Shown here: positions 24,566-32,111 of the stretch, in pieces
Numbering within the stretch: position 1 is the stretch's first letter
Layout: every line of letters starts with the position of its first letter
Origin: CAYGBW01 sp964348185
GTDB lineage: Bacteria; Desulfobacterota; BSN033; WVXP01
Direction: 5' to 3'
Assembly (NCBI GenBank): GCA_964348185.1
Contig: CAYGBW010000114.1
Location: 1 to 36,044, forward strand
DNA length: 36,044 bases
Position numbers and translations under genes: made by a program
Notes under the pieces: generated by a model
The model's input: only the letters and a program-made list of their open reading frames with translations
The model's database searches: none
What the model was told of the DNA's origin: nothing

Positions 24566-25156
24566 ATGATGCAAGACTTGATGGGTGGCAATCCAACGAA
24601 CGATCTGACAAATCAGATTGAACAGATTTGGAAGGTGTATCATCAAAAGCTCCACAGCTTTATCCAAAGCCGTGTCGGAGATGCATCCATCGCGGATGAC
24701 ATCCTTCAGGAGGTCTTTACACGAATCTATTCCCGGATCGACACGCTCAAGGAGAGCGGGAAGATTCAAAGCTGGATCTATCAAATCACCCGAAATGCCA
24801 TTATCGATCATTACCGCGCTCAAAAGATAACGGAAGAGCTTCCCGAGTCCCTTTCGGCTCCCGAAATGGATCACACGGATAAGACACGGCAGGAGATTGA
24901 GGGTTGGTTTTTACCCTTCATTGAGAGTTTGCCCGGTCATTACCGTCAAGCCCTCATGCTGTCGGAAATCGAGGGCTTGACACAGAAAGAGGTCGCCAAA
25001 CGGCAAGGGCTGTCTCTATCCGGTGCAAAGGCAAGGGTTCAGCGGGGCCGGGCAATGCTGAAGAAGATGCTGTTGGAGTGCTGCCGTTTCGAGTTCGATC
25101 ATCTCGGAAATGTGATTGACTACGAAGAGAGGGGCTCATACTGTGACAAATGCTGA
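24566..25156 (+). CDS. sigZ: ECF RNA polymerase sigma factor, SigZ-like
   Basis: A 196-residue sigma-70 family protein. Region 2 reads KLHSFIQSRVGDASIADDIL followed by QEVFTRIYSRIDTLKESGKI (the DDxLQEVF pattern), with IQSWIYQITRNAIIDHYRAQK completing it. Region 4 contains LPGHYRQALMLSEIEGLTQK and EVAKRQGLSLSGAKARVQRG. The C-terminus CCRFEFDHLGNVIDYEERGS is a signature of the SigZ subgroup. The start is ATG 24566, with ATG 24569 equally possible; no obvious anti-sigma gene is next to it. It is convergent with the multiheme cytochrome gene, their stops only 28 bp apart, so no shared transcript. Confidence 0.83.
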   Translation: MMQDLMGGNPTNDLTNQIEQIWKVYHQKLHSFIQSRVGDASIADDILQEVFTRIYSRIDTLKESGKIQSWIYQITRNAIIDHYRAQKITEELPESLSAPEMDHTDKTRQEIEGWFLPFIESLPGHYRQALMLSEIEGLTQKEVAKRQGLSLSGAKARVQRGRAMLKKMLLECCRFEFDHLGNVIDYEERGSYCDKC

Positions 25157-25183
25157 AACAGTGTGAGAAAGAATTTGAGATCT

Positions 25184-27325
25184 TCATCGTTCGTCGTCCA
25201 ATAGTTTCATCACCTCATCCAGTTCTTTCTCAGCCCTTGTTATCAAAGCCTTCGAGTAGTCCATATTGTGAATAGCCTTCCCCTCCTTGACCAGGTTGAA
25301 TTTGCGCTGGGCTTGGTCGAAGATGTTCTTGTAGGACACGTAAATCTTCTTTCCTTTCCTCTCCTTCCTCTCCATCCTTCGCCTTACCTTCTCGATCTTG
25401 GAAGCGGTTTGAGTCACCAGTGCTTCCCCCGCGGAAATCCAGGTATCGAAGGTCTTACCGTAGCCCTGTTCGTGGCACTCGACACAACTGGTACGAATGT
25501 TTCCCGCAGTCGACCTCTTCCCTTGCCCTGTGGCCCAGTGACAATCCGCACAATCAATCACGCCAGTCTTCAGCCCTGGGATTTCCTCCACTCCGAAGGC
25601 TCCCCTTCCATAGAAGAGGTTTGAGGCGGTTACGTGGCAATCCTCACATTTCACCTGGCCCAGGGATGCACCGTGGTGGCAGTCCGAGCAGTTTCTGAGA
25701 TATGTCTTTCCGTGCTCACTCCACGGGGAGTGACAGGCTTCACACGGCATCTCATTGGACACCACATGGAGATCATGAGAGAAGGTAAGCGCTCCGAAAG
25801 GTACGGGTTGTTTGTCCATTTCCACGTGGCAGAGGGTAGTACAGGATAGTTTCACCTCACGTGTCTCGGGGATATGGTCTGTGGAGATCATGGCCATGGC
25901 CTCCTCTGCCTTGTTGATGGAGACGTTTAGAAGCTTCAGGGCGTATTCGATGTTATGAGCACCCTTTCCCAGAAGAACGAAACTGTAATTCCGTCTAGCC
26001 TCGTTCAGCAGGTTCTGGGCCTTCTTCAGTGTGGTTCTTCCAATTCTTTCCTGGTCTAGCTCATACAGTTTGCTTTGGACCGTGTAGATCCTTTTGTTCG
26101 TCTCAAGTTCCATCTCAGCGAGTAGTTTCTGCCAATTTCGTAGCATCCGCTCATAGCCTTCTCCATGGCACTTGATGCACCGCTCCTCGAGGGCGCTCTG
26201 ATCGTAGTCTACCGTGAACAAGGCCTTTTCCCCCCGCTCCTTGCTACTATGGCAGGCCGTGCAATCCAATTTGGCCAGGTACATCTTGCTCGGAGAGGAA
26301 GGAACGCCTATCCCTCCAGCCCCTCTGTACATTTCCCGTGGTCCGAGATGGACCTCTTCGGCATGGCACTTATCGCAGTTGGCACTGAAGTGAGTCAGGG
26401 TGGGAATTTCCCCTTTGAAATGGATGACTTCTGAGTGACAACGGTAGCATTCGAGTTTATAATCCGTAACATGATTTTTGTGGATGAATTCAGAAGGGTA
26501 TTTTATCTCGAGTATTTCGGGGTCATCATGGCATTCCACACAGGCGTTGGGTGGGACATTCCCGTTCCCTTGGATCACATTCAGGTGACACTCTCCACAG
26601 GAGACCCCTTTCTCAATGTATCTTCGGTGATTGAAACTGCGTCCCCCAATGTTTATGTCCCCCTTGGGCTCGGAATGGCAGGAGGTGCAGGTACCCACAG
26701 CGCATGAGAGACAGTTCTCAAGCGTTTCCCCTTCCCCCTTCCCGTAAAAATGGCAGATGAAACAATCCGTTTCGGTCACGGTTAAATGAGCCCCCTGGAC
26801 GATCTGAGCGTGACAGGTGGTACATCTTAGCTTTTTCCCCCTTCTCAATTCTTCCAGATGAAGGGCGTGGTTGAAGACCACGTTCTTGAAAAGGATGCTG
26901 TTCTTCAGGAGTTCCTTGTTGTGACACCCCTCTTGGAGACAGCTCTCGTCGCCAATGACCGCATGGGGCTTACTCGGATGCTTACCCGTTATGAAATAGG
27001 CCAGCGACAGTTGCCCGTCTCTCCATTTCCCCTTGAGATGGTTGAAGAAACCGGGTTCGTAGTGGCATTGGATGCAGGCCACATTTTTATGGGAGGAGGA
27101 CTTCCACGACTCAACGTAGGGTTTCATGTCATGGCAAATTCCACAGAAAGTAGGGGTCTCGGTAAACTCATACGCTAAAACGATGAAAAGGACTAAAACT
27201 CCGGCTACGATGGCCAGGAGTCCGAAGACGCCCCCTTTGTGATTCCTGATCCCGCTCCGTATTGACCCTAAGAGCTCTCTCAAGAAATCCTTCGCTGCCC
27301 TCAGTGTTTCGGTGATCTCCCCCAT
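25184..27325 (-). CDS. Large multiheme c-type cytochrome with NapC/NirT-like membrane anchor, 18 candidate heme sites
   Basis: A 713-residue protein. A transmembrane anchor (residues 33-52, VFGLLAIVAGVLVLFIVLAY) precedes the first heme motif, as in NapC/NirT quinol dehydrogenases. I count 16 CxxCH motifs, plus one CX4CH (CLQEGCH, residue 129) and one CX3CH (CTTLCH, residue 495), 18 candidates in all. Hemes 1-12 lie at 61-387, then a helical stretch (393-480) without Cys, then hemes 13-18 (495-618) and a second helical stretch (619-713). Both helical stretches begin after CHGEGY or CHEQGY and contain GK-x-x-HN-[IM]-[ED]-Y, so this block is duplicated. Likely quinol-to-periplasm electron transfer; partner unknown. 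GGAGAGGGAG precedes the ATG. Confidence 0.86.
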   Translation of the reverse strand: MGEITETLRAAKDFLRELLGSIRSGIRNHKGGVFGLLAIVAGVLVLFIVLAYEFTETPTFCGICHDMKPYVESWKSSSHKNVACIQCHYEPGFFNHLKGKWRDGQLSLAYFITGKHPSKPHAVIGDESCLQEGCHNKELLKNSILFKNVVFNHALHLEELRRGKKLRCTTCHAQIVQGAHLTVTETDCFICHFYGKGEGETLENCLSCAVGTCTSCHSEPKGDINIGGRSFNHRRYIEKGVSCGECHLNVIQGNGNVPPNACVECHDDPEILEIKYPSEFIHKNHVTDYKLECYRCHSEVIHFKGEIPTLTHFSANCDKCHAEEVHLGPREMYRGAGGIGVPSSPSKMYLAKLDCTACHSSKERGEKALFTVDYDQSALEERCIKCHGEGYERMLRNWQKLLAEMELETNKRIYTVQSKLYELDQERIGRTTLKKAQNLLNEARRNYSFVLLGKGAHNIEYALKLLNVSINKAEEAMAMISTDHIPETREVKLSCTTLCHVEMDKQPVPFGALTFSHDLHVVSNEMPCEACHSPWSEHGKTYLRNCSDCHHGASLGQVKCEDCHVTASNLFYGRGAFGVEEIPGLKTGVIDCADCHWATGQGKRSTAGNIRTSCVECHEQGYGKTFDTWISAGEALVTQTASKIEKVRRRMERKERKGKKIYVSYKNIFDQAQRKFNLVKEGKAIHNMDYSKALITRAEKELDEVMKLLDDER

Positions 27326-27400
27326 CAGCTCCCTCTCCGATTCAACGCTTGGACTGCTTCGCGTTGGTTTTAAGTACGTTCCCCGGCCCTTTTGATGCCA

Positions 27401-27423
27401 CTAATTTGAGCCGTCCAAATTAG
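27401..27423. promoter_or_regulatory. Perfect 8-bp dyad upstream of the multiheme cytochrome gene
   Basis: CTAATTTG (27401-27408) and CAAATTAG (27416-27423) are exact reverse complements around 7 bases, about 80 bp upstream of the cytochrome start. On the minus strand GGACGGCTC occurs twice, once adjoining this dyad, and a short CGTTC/GAACG pair lies at 27438-27452. The cluster looks like an operator region, but no known consensus is matched. AACAGGC also occurs twice nearby. Confidence 0.4.
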
Positions 27424-27568
27424 AGAGCCGTCCTTTCGTTCCAAAAGAACGGGCTCAATCCAACAGGCGTTCCCTTTCAAGCCAACAGGCAGTGCAATGC
27501 TATCCTATCAAATCCGAAAATCCAGTCAACATATTTCATCGCCTTTACCGCCACTCAGCGGGGAAATC

Positions 27569-27976
27569 TCATGATTCTTCCCCTGCCTCCCTATCGGCCA
27601 ATTTCAGGAACTCATCCGGAATCGGGATCCGTTCACCGCTTTCGAAATCGTGGAAAAAAATGACCTGGTAACCCTCCGCCACCGCCTCCCCATTGGCTTT
27701 GTTGCTGAAACGGAAGGTCAGCCTGGCCCGCCCCTTCTCAAAGCTGTAGTACCCCACGGACACTCGAATCTCCAATCGATCGTATAGATAGACCGGGGTT
27801 ATGTACCGCATATGGGTCTCACCGACGAGGAACCGGGGCCGAGTCTCAAAATGTTCCGCGATCATTCGCTCTCTTGCTGTGCAGGCCCATTCTATGTAAG
27901 ACTCGTCATAAGCCATGGATTGCGTGGTCACGTCCCGGGGTATAACCACATGTTCATAAACATAGCCCTTAGCCAT
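27569..27976 (-). CDS. Acyl-CoA thioesterase-like hot-dog-fold protein
   Basis: A 135-residue protein of the 4HBT-type hot-dog family. Features: VIPRDVTTQSMAYDESYIEW at the N-terminus, RFLVGETHMRYITPVYLYDR in the middle, and a beta-rich C-terminal half with RLTFRFSNKANGEAVAEGYQ. The usual DxxxxxH active-site arrangement of YbgC (as in the thioesterase at 4573-4974) is not evident, so a different subfamily is likely and the substrate is unknown. GGGAGG stands 8 bases before the ATG at 27976. It lies about 240 bp upstream of the multiheme cytochrome gene on the same strand and may not be co-transcribed. Confidence 0.74.
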   Translation of the reverse strand: MAKGYVYEHVVIPRDVTTQSMAYDESYIEWACTARERMIAEHFETRPRFLVGETHMRYITPVYLYDRLEIRVSVGYYSFEKGRARLTFRFSNKANGEAVAEGYQVIFFHDFESGERIPIPDEFLKLADREAGEES

Positions 27977-28025
27977 TTTGGATACCTCCCTTCTCCCCTG
28001 AGAGGGGTTTCTGAGGATAGGCGAG

Positions 28026-28450
28026 CTATTTCACCGTTACACAGGTGCAGCCGGCTAGATGGCAGACTTCATGAGAAACGCTTCCAAGCAAAGGGGCTTC
28101 TACACCGCCTGTTCTGCGACTTCCCATGACGATTATGTCCACGCCATTTCCCTCGCATATCCCAGGATCACTCCTGCCGGATCCCCCAAAATCACAACCG
28201 ATTGGCAATGCTTCGCACCGCTCACCCTGACCTCGCTCTTGGCTGTCTCGACGATTTCCTCGCCCCCCTTTTTCAGGACGTTTTGGAGACTCTCAATTTT
28301 GGGAGATTCCTGTTCGGACATTCGGGGCATAGAGACCCCGTGGACGAGTTAGACTCTAGCGTTGTACCTCAAAGCCCTGTCACAGGCAAACCCAATGGCC
28401 TTCCTCGCATGCTCCGAGCCGTCTGTCGGGGCGAGGATCTTCCTTGTCAT
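28026..28450 (-). pseudogene. Universal stress protein gene, broken by a stop codon and a frameshift
   Basis: Starting at ATG 28450 (AAGGGG upstream) the frame reads KILAPTDGSEHARKAIGFAC, the UspA N-terminus, then hits an in-frame TAA at 28351-28349. The same frame continues after it with LVHGVSMPRMSEQESPKIES and runs through VVILGDPAGVILGYAREM. Near 28145 the frame shifts: the next frame gives GVDIIVMGSRRTGG and APLLGSVSHEVCHLAGCTCV. That is the ATP-binding C-terminal half with the G-2X-G-9X-GS pattern, ending at 28026. A missing G in a short G-run (ATGGCGTGG instead of ATGGGCGTGG) would explain the shift. Two independent lesions make a pseudogene more likely than a single sequencing error. 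Confidence 0.82.
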
Positions 28451-28765
28451 GAGCTTGCATCCCCTTTTCTGGAAGTCCACCCCATCGGGAAGACCACTCT
28501 CCAAAGGCCGTATTTCCCCTCAGTGAGAAGTTCTCAACTCTAAAGCAAATCCTCAGAAGATGTCAAGGAATTTATGAGTTTGGGAGATCTTGGCTGGTTT
28601 TTGGATTTACCAGATCGCAACAGCTCAGCGCTACTGCATGGAGGGCTAAGAGCAAGGAGGTAGAGATTCTTCTACACAGGACAAAGGTCTTGCCAGGTTG
28701 AGCCGATTCGTGAAAACACGAGGAGTCGACCGATTCCGATTCAGGTTATCCCCTTGACAGCGTGA
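28451..28765. other. Intergenic stretch, no gene recognised
   Basis: About 315 bp between the broken stress-protein gene and the stop of the YtfJ-like gene. A short hairpin-like pair CTGGT/ACCAG around 28590-28612 is the only structure seen; no promoter or terminator is convincing. The open frames on either strand are shadows or lack initiation signals. Confidence 0.4.
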
Positions 28766-29155
28766 CTATTTCTCCTCTTTCTTTTCTCTTTTTTGGGCCC
28801 TTCTTCCCCCCACTTTCTCGATAATTCTTTCCGCCATTTCGGGGATTTTTTCAAAAACCGCCTCAAGGGTGCTCCCCTTTTTGACTCCGTGAAAAGAAAT
28901 CTCTCCCCCCTTGACCGCAATAAACGCAATTGGGTCAATTCTGATGCCACCACCTCCTCCGCCTCCCTCTCCCTTTGATTCGGCTTTTACGCCACCCGAA
29001 CCCCCACCTGCCCCGATGCCTAGCGAGACCCTTGAGATGGGAATGAGGGTGAAATCCCCAGCTTGAAACTCCTTTCCAATAATTGTTTCGGTTTTGGCAA
29101 TGCTCCTGAACTCATCCAGCAGCGTTTTGATGAGACTTTCTGGGACACTTGCCAT
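28766..29155 (-). CDS. ytfJ: YtfJ/GerW family protein
   Basis: A 129-residue protein of the YtfJ (GerW) family. It begins LIKTLLDEFRSIAKTETIIG, then has the family's FTLIPISRVSLGIGAGGGSG, a glycine-rich loop (GEGGGGGGGIRIDPIAFIAV) and a charged tail (RAQKREKKEEK). In Bacillus the protein is sporulation-linked, but homologues are widespread in non-sporulating bacteria, where the role is unknown. GAGGAGG precedes the ATG at 29155. The next gene upstream encodes a DUF2953-type protein; the equivalent pair (ytfI-ytfJ) also occurs in Bacillus, so this is a conserved partnership. Confidence 0.8.
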   Translation of the reverse strand: MASVPESLIKTLLDEFRSIAKTETIIGKEFQAGDFTLIPISRVSLGIGAGGGSGGVKAESKGEGGGGGGGIRIDPIAFIAVKGGEISFHGVKKGSTLEAVFEKIPEMAERIIEKVGGRRAQKREKKEEK

Positions 29156-29172
29156 GGCGATTCCTCCTCTCT

Positions 29173-29703
29173 CTATCGTCTTTTGATCGATGAGGCGGTC
29201 CTAATGATCCTTAGATAGGGAAGGCGGATCAGCAGACCGACGGCCACTTTGATAATTCTGTACGGATGGAACTGTAACCATCCCCTCACTGAGTTGATAT
29301 TTTGGAAATTCATCGAAAGACTTACATTTTCGAGATGGATATTGGCAAAGACTCCCCAGAGAACGCCGTTCCACAGAGGATCGGGGGTTGAGAAAGTGGC
29401 TTCCATTTCTCGGATAGAAACCGACCGCACCAGATCGATCACCGTGCGATACCCCTTTTGGAGGAGTTCCGCAAAAAGATACCTATCCTTGAGGAGACCG
29501 CGCCCAAAGGCCTTGAGGGTCCATTTCTTTTCTTTTGGTCTTCTCGGTTTCTCTCTGCCTAGCGTCTTTGTAACCGAGAGGCTCATCCATCTCACGGTCA
29601 GAGACTTTTCCGTCGAGTCGAATCTCAATGAGACAGGAATCAGAAGAAAACCCAGAATGGCCACAGTAAGGGTCAGGAGAATTATATAGGAAAGGGCTCC
29701 CAA
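29173..29703 (-). CDS. DUF2953-like membrane protein (YtfI type)
   Basis: A 176-residue protein with one N-terminal transmembrane helix (SYIILLTLTVAILGFLLIPV), a basic segment (TLGREKPRRPKEKKWTLKAF) and a mainly beta C-terminal region (MEATFSTPDPLWNGVLWGVF, then LQFHPYRIIKVAVGLLIRLP). This layout fits DUF2953 proteins, whose role is not known. The start is TTG 29703, preceded by GGAGGAAACC. Its stop lies 17 bp from the start of the YtfJ-like gene, so the two are co-transcribed. The pairing is the main support for the family call. Confidence 0.66.
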   Translation of the reverse strand: MGALSYIILLTLTVAILGFLLIPVSLRFDSTEKSLTVRWMSLSVTKTLGREKPRRPKEKKWTLKAFGRGLLKDRYLFAELLQKGYRTVIDLVRSVSIREMEATFSTPDPLWNGVLWGVFANIHLENVSLSMNFQNINSVRGWLQFHPYRIIKVAVGLLIRLPYLRIIRTASSIKRR

Positions 29704-30115
29704 AGGTTTCCTCCGGGTGATTCTAAAATAAGAATAGCCGATACCCTACGAAAGTCAATATAGCTTAGCCATCCTTCAATATCCCCGAATCGTACGAGGG
29801 AGGACCCGAAGAATATAGAGAAATATTGGAGCCTATATTCTGCGCTCAGGACATTTTGTCGGGGTCGAAAAACCTCCGTAATGGGTAGGGCTTCCGGCCC
29901 GATATGTCGTATCCAGCGAGACCGAAAACCCTTCTCTCCCTGTTTTATGCCCACCCCTGAATCGTTTGAGACTTCTATGACATCCGTACAAGGGAATAAC
30001 AATTTTTGGCACCAAAAATCCGCCTGTGAGGGTCATTGAATTATCTTTACATAGAGCTCATGCGGGTTTGCGCCGACGGTTCAACCTGGCACGAGTTATG
30101 AAAAATGAGGAAACC
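29704..30115. other. Divergent intergenic region, no gene recognised
   Basis: About 410 bp between the divergent DUF2953-like gene and the lipoprotein gene. It should contain the promoters for both. AT-richer patches occur near 29720-29760 and 30000-30050, and a small hairpin-like TTTTTGGCACCAAAAA lies at 30002-30017. A TGGCAC start is present there, but the GC doublet spacing is wrong for sigma-54, so I do not call it a promoter. No RNA gene was recognised. Confidence 0.4.
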
Positions 30116-30823
30116 ATGCCTTCCAAACGGACGTTTCTTTTGCTTAGCCTTCTGGTCTTGCTGGGACCGGTGAGCTGTGCAACGTACAGGCCACGGAGAA
30201 TCGACATCCGCCCTGTTGGTGAGTACCCCAATATGAGCACTGCTGAGGGAATCTCGGTGGCTGCTGATCCCTATGGGACAGAAGAAAAAGCAAAGGAAGG
30301 ATTCCAAAAAGACGTTACCCGCAAGGGGTTCCTCCCGGTAAACTTGATCTTCGAGAACGACACCAGTGAACGCGTTCGGATCCATAGAGAAACAATCGAG
30401 TTCGTTGACGAAAACGGCGTCATTCATAGGCCCGTTAACAGCAAGGCCATGTTTGAGAATTTGAAGTTCAGTGCGGTGGCACACTTCGTAGCCGGCAGCG
30501 TTATCTCGGTAGTCGTTGGTGCGGTTTCATCGGTTTCTGCTGTCCTCGCAAACCAAAAAATGAAAGCTGACTGGTCGCAAAAGGAGATTCCAGAAGATCT
30601 CATCATTCCGCCGGGAAGGAAGATGAACGGATTTGTCTATTTCAAGTTTCCCGAAGGCGAAACAACCAGGCTCAGCAAGCTATGCCTGGAGTCAGAGACG
30701 ATCAATAGCAGAAAAAGAATTCGAATTGAGCTCGTGCCTCGTGATGACGCATCCTTAATTATGATTTCTCCAATCAAACAAGCCAGGCCCATTGACCCAT
30801 CGCTTACCGGATCCAGTCCCTAA
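30116..30823 (+). CDS. Putative lipoprotein of unknown function
   Basis: A 235-residue protein beginning MPSKRTFLLLSLLVLLGPVS followed by CAT: a signal peptide with a lipobox-like VSC. Lipidation is likely though the -3 residue (Pro) is unusual. The middle has a glycine- and valine-rich segment (VAGSVISVVVGAVSSVSAVL) that may embed in a membrane, preceded by a beta-rich region (LPVNLIFENDTSERVRIHRE). The C-terminus contains IPPGRKMNGFVYFKFPEGET, reminiscent of surface-lipoprotein domains that stabilise extracellular parts, but I cannot name the family. ATG 30116 is preceded by GAGG at 5 bases. The frame extends upstream to 30026 without recognisable features. Confidence 0.62.
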   Translation: MPSKRTFLLLSLLVLLGPVSCATYRPRRIDIRPVGEYPNMSTAEGISVAADPYGTEEKAKEGFQKDVTRKGFLPVNLIFENDTSERVRIHRETIEFVDENGVIHRPVNSKAMFENLKFSAVAHFVAGSVISVVVGAVSSVSAVLANQKMKADWSQKEIPEDLIIPPGRKMNGFVYFKFPEGETTRLSKLCLESETINSRKRIRIELVPRDDASLIMISPIKQARPIDPSLTGSSP

Positions 30824-30896
30824 AGGGGGAATTCAAAGGAGCACAATATACGGCCCCTTCCATTGTCGTAACCGAGCAACGATAGCATGTTGGATG

Positions 30897-31016
30897 AAAC
30901 AGATTGATATTCTTCGTAGCCTTTCAAAATTGGGTGATGAGCCGAAGGACTGCCTCCTCCAATCGCTGCTGAAAGGTATCCCCTTCAACGTTCAGAGTAC
31001 ACTGGGCCGAAAGTAG
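30897..31016 (+). CDS. Very small reading frame of doubtful status
   Basis: ATG 30897 opens a 39-codon frame, MKQIDILRSLSKLGDEPKDC and LLQSLLKGIPFNVQSTLGRK, ending at 31016. It looks protein-like (hydrophobic and charged residues alternate as in a helix), but there is no good ribosome binding site and no recognised family. It lies in a 200-bp gap after the lipoprotein gene. It could be a remnant or chance. Confidence 0.2.
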   Translation, partial: KQIDILRSLSKLGDEPKDCLLQSLLKGIPFNVQSTLGRK

Positions 31017-31024
31017 GGTCGCCC

Positions 31025-31816
31025 TTAACATAGAATTCCCGTTCTGCCGATCTTTTTCAAAGCCTCCCTAATCCCGACGTCCTTGATCCTGTCAACCAAG
31101 ACTCTTTGCTTATCCTCGGTTTTCCTGCTAGGAATAAGGTAGCCCTTCTTCTTTTTGAACTCATCGAGTGAGACTAATGCAAACGCTTTGGCAAGATATT
31201 CTCCTTGCATTAAAGTGTTAGATATGTTGTGTTTTGGTTCTGCTTCTTCACTTATGAGATCTCTATTCAATTTCTCTACCAAGTAAGGATGAATAGCAAG
31301 ATGCCACAATTCTTCCATTGCATCATCAATGAAATAATCATCTGTTTTAGGATTCTCTCTATCGCCAATTACAAATGAAATGCTAGATCTGAGATGATTG
31401 TGCAGATAAAACCGTCGTTCCTTGATTCTGCAGAGAATTCTGGGAATGTAAACAAAGGAAGGCAGATCGAAACTCAGAGAAAGTTCTTCTTCGCCTCTAT
31501 CTGTTCTTACTCTAGCTTTTACCAAAAGCTCATGTCTCGTCAAGAATTCGACATTGTTTTTTCTCACATAATCAAAATCTGCCCTTTGAGGAGAAAAAAA
31601 TCTCGGTAAGAAAACGCTAATAAAATCACCCACATCATTAGTAATCCCCTTGGCATGTTCAAGATATTTCTGATCCAATTCACTTTTGGTCTCATAGGGT
31701 TCTTTCTTGTGTTTAGAAGAGATTCTCTCATAATGCAGAATCTCTTCTCCCATCTCACGGCGCAGTCTTTCAATCACCATTTCATCTGTTATTGGCTGAA
31801 GATAAGAAACCTCCAT
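31025..31816 (-). CDS. Unknown protein, AT-richer than its neighbours
   Basis: A 263-residue protein that I do not recognise. It is charged and mostly helical, with no signal peptide or transmembrane segment. Distinct parts: EMVIERLRREMGEEILHYER near the start, FISVFLPRFFSPQRADFDYV, SFDLPSFVYIPRILCRIKER, MEELWHLAIHPYLVEKLNRD and the lysine-rich EFKKKKGYLIPSRKTEDKQR. The ELWHLAIHPYL segment has two histidines that could bind metal, but no family motif is complete. The DNA is visibly AT-richer than neighbouring genes, which suggests recent acquisition. Its ATG (31816) shares the palindromic CATG with the start of the divergent acyl carrier protein gene, so one of the two starts is probably wrong. 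ATG 31780 is an alternative. Confidence 0.6.
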   Translation of the reverse strand: MEVSYLQPITDEMVIERLRREMGEEILHYERISSKHKKEPYETKSELDQKYLEHAKGITNDVGDFISVFLPRFFSPQRADFDYVRKNNVEFLTRHELLVKARVRTDRGEEELSLSFDLPSFVYIPRILCRIKERRFYLHNHLRSSISFVIGDRENPKTDDYFIDDAMEELWHLAIHPYLVEKLNRDLISEEAEPKHNISNTLMQGEYLAKAFALVSLDEFKKKKGYLIPSRKTEDKQRVLVDRIKDVGIREALKKIGRTGILC

Positions 31817-32111
31817 GTCTCACCTGTCAGGTAAGGGTAAATCAGCGGAAGAAAATCCTAGAAAACCAAAAGGAGAGATAAATACGCGGGAACGTATCGC
31901 CTCTACGGTAAATAGACTCATCAGTGAACAACTAGGAGTCGACCTCAATGAAGTCACTGAAAGCGCCCTCATCCTCGACGATTTGGGGGCGGACTCATTG
32001 GACGGTGTGGAATTAGTCATGGCACTCGAGGAGGAATTTGATATCGAACGACCTGCCGAAGACTTCGAGAACCTCGACACGGGAGTTCTATCATCGGATA
32101 TTTGGCCATGA
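31815..32111 (+). CDS. Acyl carrier protein, C-terminus altered by a frameshift
   Basis: The body is clearly an acyl carrier protein: RERIASTVNRLISEQLGVDL, LILDDLGADSLDGVELVMAL and EEEFDIERPAEDFENLDT, with the phosphopantetheine serine in GADSLD. The expected helix 4 is missing in frame: after DT the frame reads GVLSSDIWP and stops at 32111. Shifting one base near 32083 gives SSIIGYLAMK and a stop at 32116, an excellent fit to an ACP C-terminus. A lost G in the GGG run there would explain it. The Ser is intact, so partial function is possible. The N-terminus is about 25 residues longer than normal (ACPs usually start just before RERIAS), which hints the true start is not at 31815. Confidence 0.8.
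   Translation: MSHLSGKGKSAEENPRKPKGEINTRERIASTVNRLISEQLGVDLNEVTESALILDDLGADSLDGVELVMALEEEFDIERPAEDFENLDTGVLSSDIWP

Noticed and set aside
30002..30017. TTTTTGGCACCAAAAA as a sigma-54 promoter
   Set aside because: A GC doublet is not at the required 10-base spacing after GG; the resemblance is to TGGCAC only.
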